The position numbers and the translations under genes were made by a program. Positions 25,401-35,302 of a stretch of DNA of 64,000 nt are shown here, piece by piece. The stretch's first letter is position 1. Each line of letters begins with the position of its first letter. Source of the stretch: Cinnamomum chago (lineage: Eukaryota; Streptophyta; Magnoliopsida; Laurales; Lauraceae). The DNA is taken from the NCBI GenBank assembly GCA_038049695.1, contig CP142457.1, forward strand, positions 22,644,501-22,708,500, in the 5' to 3' direction. The notes below the pieces were generated by a model, which saw only the letters and a list, made by a program, of their open reading frames with translations, was not told the DNA's origin and made no database searches.

Positions 25401-26292
25401 ACCCTCGTACGAAGATCCGGTTCTCGCCCTGGCAAACACTGAACTCCCCGAAAGTGATTTCCACACCCAAGACTCGCCCGAAACCCGTAGTAAACCGAAG
25501 TGTAGCTCGGTACATCCTAAAAATCGCATCTCATCCCAAAATCCCTTCATATGGATTTAGAGGCGTACGACAAGACAGGGACACCCGAAACCCCTTTTAG
25601 TTTAAAACTTGATCCCGGATATTTCTAGAGGTTGACTTTGTACACAGAGTCGAAAGAAACACGGTGTGGAGTCAACAATTTCCTAGTGCCGCAAAGATTC
25701 TGCTTTACAACAAAAGTATCGTACGTCCCGCGCGAAGTTCGAGTTTTCTCCTTTACAACCAGATAACTCCCCGAAAGTGTTTACCATACCCAAGGTTCGC
25801 CCAAAACCCGTTTTAAACCGAGAAGTAGCTCGAAATATCCTAAAATGTGCATCTCAACCCAGAATACCTTCAAATGGATTTCGAGGCGTGAGACAAGAGA
25901 AGGACACCCGAAACCCCTTCTAGAGTAAAACGTCATCCTTGAATTCTCTAGAGGGAGTCTTTGGACCAAGAGTCGCATTAAAACACAGTGTAGAGTCAAC
26001 CTTATGCTCGAGCCGCATAGATTGTGTTTTCGTACTAAAGGACCGTACGACCCGCACGAAGTTCGGGTTTCCGCCTTTACAAACACTGAACTCCCCGAAT
26101 GTGTCTTCCCTACCCAAGATTCGCCCGAAACCCGTTTTAAACCGAAAAGTAGCTCGAAATATCTTAAAGAGCGCTCTCAACCCAGAATCCCTTCAAATGG
26201 ATTTGGAGCCGTAAGGAAAGATAGAGACACCCGAAACCCCATTTAGAGTAAAACGCAATCCCGGAGTATTCCAAACGGAGTCTTTGGACCAA
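22406..26292 (+). repeat. Second-level HOR, 3887 bp, copy 5
   Basis: Units start at 22406, 23378, 24350 and 25322. The beta unit combines GCATCAAACAC with GTTGGGTC, as in copy 6. Gamma carries AAAACGCAG at 25013, exactly 3887 bp from the same variant in copy 4. Private changes include GACTCACCC near 23530, AACTTCATCCC near 23666, CCCTCGTACG near 25406 and CATCCTTGAATTC near 25934. The 1-bp deletion is at 26174. Confidence 0.93.
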
Positions 26293-28385
26293 GAGTCGCA
26301 TGAAACACAGTGTTGAGTCAACAACTTTCTAGAGCCGCACAGATTATGTTTTCGTTCAAAAGTACCGTACGACCCTCGCACGAAGTTCCGGTTCTCGCCC
26401 TGGCAAACACTGAACTCCCCGAAAGTGATTTCCACACCCAAGACTCGCCCGAAACCCGTAGTAAGCCGAAGTGTAGCTCGGAACATCCTAAAAATCGCAT
26501 CTCATCCCAAAATCCCTTCATATGGATTTAGAGGCGTACGACAAGACAGGGACATCCGAAACCCCTTTTAGTTTAAAACTTGATCCCGGATATTTCTAGA
26601 GGTTGACTTTGTACACAGAGTCGCAACAAACAAGGTGTGGAGTCAACAATTTCCTAGTGCCGCATAGATTCTGCTTTACTACATAAGTATCGTACGTCCC
26701 GCGCGAAGTTCGGGTTTTCTCCTTTACAACCAGAGAACTCCCCGAAAGTGTTTACCATACCCAAGGTTCGCCCGAAACCCGTTTTAAACCGAGAAGTAGC
26801 TCGAAATATCCTAAAATGTGCATCTCAACCCAGAATACCTTCAAATGGATTTCGAGGCGTGAGACAAGAGAAGGACACCCGAAACCCCTTCTAGAGTAAA
26901 ACGTCATCCTGGAATTCTCTAGAGGGAGTCTTTGGACCAAGAGTCGCATTAAAACACAGTGTAGAGTCAACCTTATGCTCGAGCCGCATATATTGTGTTT
27001 TCGTACTAAAGGACCGTACGACCCGCACGAAGTTCGGGTTTCCGCCTTTACAAACACTGAACTCCCCGAATGTGTCTTCCCTACCCAAGATTCGCCCGAA
27101 ACCCGTTTTAAACCGAAAAGTAGCTCGAAATATCTTAAAGAGCGCATCTCAACCCAGAATCCCTTCAAATGGATTTGGAGCCGTAAGGAAAGATAGAGAC
27201 ACCCGAAACCCCATTTAGAGTAAAACGCAATCCCGGAGTATTCCAAACGGAGTCTTTGGACCAAGAGTCGCATCAAACACAGTGTTGGGTCAACAACTTT
27301 CTAGAGCCGCACAGATTATGTTTTCGTTCAAAAGTACCGTACGACCCTCGCACGAAGTTCCGGTTCTCGCCCTGGCAAACACTGAACTCCCCGAAAGTGA
27401 TTTCCACACCCAAGACTCGCCCGAAACCCGTAGTAAGCCGAAGTGTAGCTCGGAACATCCTAAAAATCGCATCTCATCCCAAAATCCCTTCATATGGATT
27501 TAGAGGCGTACGACAAGACAGGGACATCCGAAACCCCTTTTAGTTTAAAACTTGATCCCGGATATTTCTAGAGGTTGACTTTGTACACAGAGTCGCAACA
27601 AACAAGGTGTGGAGTCAACAATTTCCTAGTGCCGCATAGATTCTGCTTTACTACATAAGTATCGTACGTCCCGCGCGAAGTTCGGGTTTTCTCCTTTACA
27701 ACCAGAGAACTCCCCGAAAGTGTTTACCATACCCAAGGTTCGCCCGAAACCCGTTTTAAACCGAGAAGTAGCTCGAAATATCCTAAAATGTGCATCTCAA
27801 CCCAGAATACCTTCAAATGGATTTCGAGGCGTGAGACAAGAGAAGGACACCCGAAACCCCTTCTAGAGTAAAACGTGATCCTGGAATTCTCTAGAGGGAC
27901 TCTTTGGACCAAGAGTCGCATTAAAACACAGTGTAGAGTCAACCATATGCTCGAGCCGCATAGATTGTGTTTTCGTACTAAAGGACCGTACGACCCGCAC
28001 GAAGTTCGGGTTTCCGCCTTTACAAACACTGAACTCCCCGAATGTGTCTTCCCTACCCAAGATTCGCCCGAAACCCGTTTTAAACCGAAAAGTAGCTCGA
28101 AATATCTTAAAGAGCGCATCTCAACCCAGAATCCCTTCAAATGGATTTGGAGCCGTAAGGAAAGATAGAGACACCCGAAACCCCATTTAGAGTAAAACGC
28201 AATCCCGGATTATTCCAAACGGAGTCTTTGGACCAAGAGTCGCATGAAACACAGTGTTGAGTCAACAACTTTCTAGAGCCGCACAGATTATGTTTTCGTT
28301 AAAAAGTACCGTACGACCCTCGCACGAAGTTCCGGTTCTCGCCCTGGCAAACACTGAACTCCCCGAAAGTGATTTCCACACCCAA
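26293..28385 (+). repeat. Second-level HOR, copy 6, truncated inside its gamma unit
   Basis: Alpha (26293) and beta (27265) are complete; the third unit starts at 28237 with the TTAAAAAG variant and follows the gamma pattern only to the CACCCAA at 28385. There the sequence switches to a different unit type. A private CATATATTGTG change lies near 26990. The beta unit has GCATCAAACAC and GTTGGGTC, as in copy 5. Confidence 0.9.
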
Positions 28386-29151
28386 TACACTCGCTCGAAA
28401 CCCGTAGTAAACCGAAGTGTAGCTCGGAACATCCTAAAAATCGCATCTCATCCCAAAATCCCTTCATATGGATTTAGAGGCGTACGAAAAGACTGGGACA
28501 CCCGAAACCCCTTTTAGTTTAAAACTTGATCCCGGATATTTCTAGAGGTTGACTTTGTACACAGAGTCGCAAGAAACACGGTGTGGAGTGAACAATTTCC
28601 TAGTGCCGCAAAGATTCTGCTTTACTACAAAAGTATCGTACGTCCCGCGCGAAGTTCGGGTTTTCTCCTTTACAACCAGAGAACTCCCCGAAAGTGTTTA
28701 CCATACCCAAGGTTCGCCCGAAACCCGTTTTAAACCGAGAAGTAGCTCGAAATATCCTAAAAGGTGCATCTTAACACAGAATACCTTCAAATGGATTTCG
28801 AGGCGTGAGACAAGAGAAGGACACCCGAAACCCCCTTCTAGAGTAAAACGTGATCCTGGAATTCTCTAGAGGGAGTCTTTGGACCAAGAGTCGCATTAAA
28901 ACACAGTGTAGAGTCCACCATATGCTCGAGCCGCATAGATCGTGTTTTCGTACTAAAGGACCGTACGACCCGCACGAAGTTCGGGTTTCCGCTTTTACAA
29001 ACACTGAACTCCCCGAATGTGTCTTCCGTACCCAAGATTCGCAGAATCCCTTCAAATGGATTTGGAGCCGTAAGGAAAGATAGAGACACCCGAAACCCCA
29101 TTTAGAGTAAAACGCAATCCCGGATTATTCCAAACGGAGTCTTTGGACCAA
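28237..29151 (+). repeat. Junction HOR unit (915 bp) ending the 3887 bp super-array
   Basis: A hybrid unit. Up to 28385 it continues copy 6 of the super-array. From about 28391 it matches unit 2 (from about 1237): TCGCTCGAAACC, GTACGAAAAGACTGGG, GTGGAGTGAAC, GCATCTTAACACAG, five C at 28831-28835, and the 60-bp C deletion at 29042/29043. At the join, CCCAAGACTCG is replaced by CCCAATACACTCG, a 2-bp net gain, so the exchange was not base-perfect. Confidence 0.9.
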
Positions 29152-31094
29152 GAGTCGCATGAAACACAGTGTTGAGTCAACAACTTTCTAGAGCCGCACA
29201 GATTATGTTTTCGTTCAAAAGTACCGTACGACCCTCGCACGAAGTTCCGGTTCTCGCCCTGGCAAACACTGAACTCCCCGAAAGTGATTTCCACACCCAA
29301 GATTCGCCCGAAACCCGTGGTAAACCGAAGTGTAGCTCGGATCATCTTAAAAATCGCATCTCATCGCAAAATCCCTTCATATGGATTTAGAGGCGTACGA
29401 CATGACAGGGACACCCGAAACCCCTTTTAGTTTAAAACTTTATCCCGGATATTTCTAGAGGTTGCCTTTGTACACAGAGTCGCAAGAAACACGGTGTGGA
29501 GTCAACAATTTCCTAGAGCCGCAAAGATTCTGCTTTACAACAAAAGTATCGTACGTCCCGCGCGAAGTTCGGGTTTTCTCCTTTACAACCAGAGAACTCC
29601 CCGAAAGTGTTTACCATACCCAAGGTTCGCCCGAAACCCGTTTTAAACCGAGAAGTAGCTCGAAATATCCTAAAAGGTGCATCTCAACCCAGAATACCTT
29701 CAAATGGATTTCGAGGCGTGAGAGAAGAGAAGGACACCCGAAACCCCTTCTAGAGTAAAACGTGATCCTGGAATTCTCTAGAGAGAGTCTTTGGACCAAG
29801 AGTTGCATTAAAACACAGTGTAGAGTCCACCATATGTTCGAGCCGCATAGATTGTGTTTTCGTACTAAAGGACCGTACGACCCGCACGAAGTTCGGGTTT
29901 CCGCCTTTACAAACACTGAACTCCCCGAATGTGTCTTCCTTACCCAAGATTCGCCCGAAACCCGTTTTAAACCGAAAAATAGCTCGAAATATCTTAAAGA
30001 GCGCATCTCAACCCAGAATCCCTTCAAATGGATTTGGAGCCGTAAGTAAAGATAGAGACACCCGAAACCCCATTTAGAGTAAAACGTAATCCCGGATTTT
30101 TCCAAAGGGAGTCTTTGGACCAAGAGTCGCATGAAACACAGTGTTGAGTCAACAACTTTCTAGAGCCGAACAGATTATGTTTTCGTTAAAAAGTACCGTA
30201 CGACCCTCGCACGAAGATCCGGTTCTCGCCCTGGCAAACACTGAACTCCCCGAAAGTGATTTCCACACCCAAGACTCGCCCGAAACCCGTAGTAAACCGA
30301 AGTGTAGCTCGGTACATCCTAAAAATCGCATCTCATCCCAAAATCCCTTCATATGGATTTAGAGGCGTACGACAAGACAGGGACACCCGAAACCCCTTTT
30401 AGTTTAAAACTTGATCCCGGATATTTCTAGAGGTTGACTTTGTACACAGAGTCGAAAGAAACACGGTGTGGAGTCAACAATTTCCTAGTGCCGCAAAGAT
30501 TCTGCGTTACAACAAAAGTATCGTACGTCCCGCGCGAAGTTCGAGTTTTCTCCTTTACAACCAGATAACTCCCCGAAAGTGTTTACCATACCCAAGGTTC
30601 GCCCAAAACCCGTTTTAAACCGAGAAGTAGCTCGAAATATCCTAAAATGTGCATCTCAACCCAGAATACCTTCAAATGGATTTCGAGGCGTGAGACAAGA
30701 GAAGGACACCCGAAACCCCTTCTAGAGTAAAACGTCATCCTGGAATTCTCTAGAGGGAGTCTTTGGACCAAGAGTCGCATTAAAACACAGTGTAGAGTCA
30801 ACCTTATGCTCGAGCCGCATAGATTGTGTTTTCGTACTAAAGGACCGTACGACCCGCACGAAGTTCGGGTTTCCGCCTTTACAAACACTGAACTCCCCGA
30901 ATGTGTCTTCCCTACCCAAGATTCGCCCGAAACCCGTTTTAAACCGAAAAGTAGCTCGAAATATCTTAAAGAGCGCTCTCAACCCAGAATCCCTTCAAAT
31001 GGATTTGGAGCCGTAAGGAAAGATAGAGACACCCGAAACCCCATTTAGAGTAAAACGCAATCCCGGAGTATTCCAAACGGAGTCTTTGGACCAA
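29152..31094 (+). repeat. Gamma-like and delta units, copy of 1999-3942
   Basis: Unit 31 (29152, 972 bp) is the gamma-like type with TTCAAAAG and GATTCGCCC, matching unit 3 at an offset of 27,153 bp. Unit 32 (30124, 971 bp) is delta and carries the 1-bp deletion at 30976, which unit 4 lacks. Differences from the left copy include GAGAGAGTC near 29782, GATTCTGCGTTAC near 30503, and CATCTTAAA in place of CATCGTAAA in unit 31. Confidence 0.88.
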
Positions 31095-33036
31095 GAGTCG
31101 CATGAAACACAGTGTTGAGTCAACAACTTTCTAGAGCCGCACAGATTATGTTTTCGTTCAAAAGTACCGTACGACCCTCGCACGAAGTTCCGGTTCTCGC
31201 CCTGGCAAACACTGAACTCCCCGAAAGTGATTTCCACACCCAAGACTCGCCCGAAACCCGTAGTAAGCCGAAGTGTAGCTCGGAACATCCTAAAAATCGC
31301 ATCTCATCCCAAAATCCCTTCATATGGATTTAGAGGCGTACGACAAAACAGGGACATCCGAAACCCCTTTTAGTTTAAAACTTGATCCCGGATATTTCTA
31401 GAGGTTGACTTTGTACACAGAGTCGCAACAAACAAGGTGTGGAGTCAACAATTTCCTAGTGCCGCATAGATTCTGCTTTACTACATAAGTATCGTACGTC
31501 CCGCGCGAAGTTCGGGTTTTCTCCTTTACAACCAGAGAACTCCCCGAAAGTGTTTACCATACCCAAGGTTCGCCCGAAACCCGTTTTAAACCGAGAAGTA
31601 GCTCGAAATATCCTAAAATGTGCATCTCAACCCAGAATACCTTCTAATGGATTTCGAGGCGTGAGACAAGAGAAGGACACCCGAAACCCCTTCTAGAGTA
31701 AAACGTGATCCTGGAATTCTCTAGAGGGAGTCTTTGGACCAAAAGTCGCATTAAAACACAGTGTAGAGTCAACCATATGCTCGAGCCGCATAGATTGTGT
31801 TTTCGTACTAAAGGACCGTACGACCAGCACGAAGTTCGGGTTTCCGCCTTTACAAACACTGAACTCCCCGAATGTGTCTTCCCTACCCAAGATTCGCCCG
31901 AAACCCGTTTTAAACCGAAAAGTAGCTCGAAATATCTTAAAGAGCGCATCTCAACCCAGAATCCCTTCAAATGGATTTGGAGCCGTAAGGAAAGATAGAG
32001 ACGCCCGAAACCCCATTTAGAGTAAAACGCAATCCCGGATTATTCCAAACGGAGTCTTTGGACCAAGAGTCGCATGAAACACAGTGTTGAGTCAACAACT
32101 TTCTAGAGCCGCACAGATTATGTTTTCGTTCAAAAGTACCGTACGACCCTCGCACGAAGTTCCGGTTCTCGCCCTGGCAAACACTGAACTCCCCGAAAGT
32201 GATTTCCACACCCAAGACTCGCCCGTAACCCGTAGTAAGCCGAAGTGTAGCTCGGAACATCCTAAAAATCGCATCTCATCCCAAAATCCCTTCATATGGA
32301 TTTAGAGGCGTACGACAAGACAGGGACATCCGAAACCCCTTTTAGTTTAAAACTTGATCCCGGATATTTCTAGAGGTTGACTTTGTACACAGAGTCGCAA
32401 CAAACAAGGTGTGGAGTCAACAATTTCCTAGTGCCGCAAAGATTCTGCTTTACTACATAAGTATCGTACGTCCCGCGTGAAGTTCGGGTTTTCTCCTTTA
32501 CAACCAGAGAACTCCCCGAAAGTGTTTACCATACCCAAGGTTCGCCCGAAACCCGTTTTAAACCGAGAAGTAGCTCGAAATATCCTAAAATGTGCATCTC
32601 AACCCAGAATACCTTCAAATGGATTTCGAGGCGTGAGACAAGAGAAGGACACCCGAAACCCCTTCTAGAGTAAAACGTCATCCTGGATTCTCTAGAGGGA
32701 GTCTTTGGACCAAGAGTCGCATTAAAACACAGTGTAGAGTCAACCTTATGCTCGAGCCGCATAGATTGTGTTTTCGTACTAAAGGACCGTACGACCCGCA
32801 CGAAGTTCGGGTTTCCGCCTTTACAAACACTGAACTCCCCGAATGTGTCTTCCCTACCCAAGATTCGCCCGAAACCCGTTTTAAACCGAAAAGTAGCTCG
32901 AAATATCTTAAAGAGCGCTCTCAACCCAGAATCCCTTCAAATGGATTTGGAGCCGTAAGGAAAGATAGAGACACCCGAAACCCCATTTAGAGTAAAACGC
33001 AATCCCGGAGTATTCCAAACGGAGTCTTTGGACCAA
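31095..33036 (+). repeat. HOR units 33 and 34, transition to the right-hand array
   Basis: Unit 33 (972 bp) has GACCAGCACG and GACGCCCG in C, as in unit 1. Private changes are ACAAAACAGGG near 31344, ACCTTCTAATGG near 31643 and GACCAAAAGTCG near 31742. Unit 34 (970 bp) has two single-base deletions: one turns GGAATTCTC into GGATTCTC near 32686 and destroys the EcoRI site, the other is the recurring deletion at 32918. It also has GCCCGTAACCC near 32223 and CCCGCGTGAAG near 32475. From here rightward B monomers mostly read CCGCAAAGATTC with TACATAAG. Confidence 0.87.
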
Positions 33037-34008
33037 GAGTCGCATGAAACACAGTGTTGAGTCAACAACTTTCTAGAGCCGCACAGATTATGTTTTCGTT
33101 CAAAAGTACCGTACGACCCTCGCACGAAGTTCCGGTTCTCGCCCTGGCAAACACTGAACTCCCCGAAAGTGATTTCCACACCCAAGACTCGCCCGAAACC
33201 CGTAGTAAGCCGAAGTGTAGCTCGGAACATCCTAAAAATCGCATCTCATCCCAAAATCCCTTCATATGGATTTAGAGGCGTACGACAAGACAGGGACATC
33301 CGAAACCCCTTTTAGTTTAAAACTTGATCCCGGATATTTCTAGAGGTTGACTTTGTACACAGAGTCGCAACAAACAAGGTGTGGAGTCAACAATTTCCTA
33401 GTGCCGCAAAGATTCTGCTTTACTACATAAGTATCGTACGTCCCGCGCGAAGTTCGGGTTTTCTCCTTTACAACCAGAGAACTCCCCGAAAGTGTTTACC
33501 ATACCCAAGGTTCGCCCGAAACCCGTTTTAAACCGAGAAGTAGCTCGAAATATCCTAAAATGTGCATCTCAACCCAGAATACCTTCAAATGGATTTCGAG
33601 GCGTGAGACAAGAGAAGGACACCCGAAACCCCTTCTAGAGTAAAACGTGATCCTGGAATTCTCTAGAGGGAGTCTTTGGACCAAGAGTCGCATTAAAACA
33701 CAGTGTAGAGTCAACCATATGCTCGAGCCGCATAGATTGTGTTTTCGTACTAAAGGACCGTACGACCCGCACGAAGTTCGGGTTTCCGCCTTTACAAGCA
33801 CTGAACTCCCCGAATGTGTCTTCCCTACCCAAGATTCGCCCGAAACCCGTTTTAAACCGAAAAGTAGCTCGAAATATCTTAAAGAGCGCATCTCAACCCA
33901 GAATCCCTTCAAATGGATTTGGAGCCGTAAGGAAAGATAGAGACACCCGAAACCCCATTTAGAGTAAAACGCAATCCCGGAGTATTCCAAACGGAGTCTT
34001 TGGACCAA
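33037..34008 (+). repeat. HOR unit 35, normal trimer, first with the CAAGCACTG variant
   Basis: A standard 972 bp A-B-C unit with the GTGATCC/CCATATG haplotype and TTACAAGCACTG (A to G) in C near 33797. This variant is absent to the left and common to the right, so it marks the start of the family that was amplified in the right half. Confidence 0.88.
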
Positions 34009-34330
34009 GAGTCGCATGAAACACAGTGTTGAGTCAACAACTTTCTAGAGCCGCACAGATTATGTTTTCGTACTAAAGGACCGTACGACCCGCACGAAGT
34101 TCGGGTTTCCGCCTTTACAAACACTGAACTCCCCGAATGTGTCTTCCCTACCCAAGATTCGCCCGAAACCCGTTTTAAACCGAAAAGTAGCTCGAAATAT
34201 CTTAAAGAGCGCTCTCAACCCAGAATCCCTTCAAATGGATTTGGAGCCGTAAGGAAAGATAGAGACACCCGAAACCCCATTTAGAGTAAAACGCAATCCC
34301 GGAGTATTCCAAACGGAGTCTTTGGACCAA
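34009..34330 (+). repeat. Chimeric A/C monomer (322 bp), extra fourth monomer
   Basis: It starts as monomer A (GAGTCGCATGAAACAC to ATTATGTTTTCGT) and continues as monomer C (ACTAAAGGACCG onward). The switch falls within the 8-bp GTTTTCGT at 34064-34071, which A and C share. The C part has the 1-bp deletion at 34212. As a result the local order is A-B-C-(A/C)-A, and the distance between neighbouring A starts is 1294 bp instead of 972. This is the expected product of an out-of-register crossover between an A and a C monomer. Confidence 0.92.
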
Positions 34331-35302
34331 GAGTCGCATGAAACACAGTGTTGAGTCAACAACTTTCTAGAGCCGCACAGATTATGTTTTCGTTCAAAAG
34401 TACCGTACGACCTTCGCACGAAGTTCCGGTTCTCGCCCTGGCAAACACTGAACTCCCCGAAAGTGATTTCCACACCCAAGACTCGCCCGAAACCCGTAGT
34501 AAGCCGAAGTGTAGCTCGGAACATCCTAAAAATCGCATCTCATCCCAAAATCCCTTCATATGGATTTAGAGGCGTACGACAAGACAGGGACATCCGAAAC
34601 CCCTTTTAGTTTAAAACTTGATCCCGGATATTTCTAGAGGTTGACTTTGTACACAGAGTCGCAACAAACAAGGTGTGGAGTCAACAATTTCCTAGTGCCG
34701 CAAAGATTCTGCTTTACTACATAAGTATCGTACGTCCCGCGCGAAGTTCGGGTTTTCTCCTTTACAACCAGAGAACTCCCCGAAAGTGTTTACCATACCC
34801 AAGGTTCGCCCGAAACCCGTTTTAAACCGAGAAGTAGCTCGAAATATCCTAAAATGTGCATCTCAACCCAGAATACCATCAAATGGATTTCGAGGCGTGA
34901 GACAAGAGAAGGACACCCGAAACCCCTTCTAGAGTAAAACGTGATCCTGGAATTCTCTAGAGGGAGTCTTTGGACCAAGAGTCGCATTAAAACACAGTGT
35001 AGAGTCAACCATATGCTCGAGCCGCATAGATTGTGTTTTCGTACTAAAGGACCGTACGACCCGCACGAAGTTCGGGTTTCCGCCTTTACGAACACTGAAC
35101 TCCCCGAATGTGTCTTCCCTACCCAAGATTCGCCCGAAACCCGTTTTAAACCGAAAAGTAGCTCGAAATATCTTAAAGAGCGCATCTCAACCCAGAATCC
35201 CTTCAAATGGATTTGGAGCCGTAAGGAAAGATAGAGACGCCCGAAACCCCATTTAGAGTAAAACGCGATCCCGGATTATTCCAAACGGAGTCTTTGGACC
35301 AA
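34331..35302 (+). repeat. HOR unit 36
   Basis: A 972 bp unit following the chimeric monomer. Private changes include GACCTTCGCACG near 34412, ATACCATCAAATGG near 34875 and TTTACGAACACTG near 35088. Its C end carries GACGCCCG with ACGCGATCCC and GGATTATTCC, a combination that recurs at the ends of units 37, 39, 40, 42 and 45. Confidence 0.86.
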
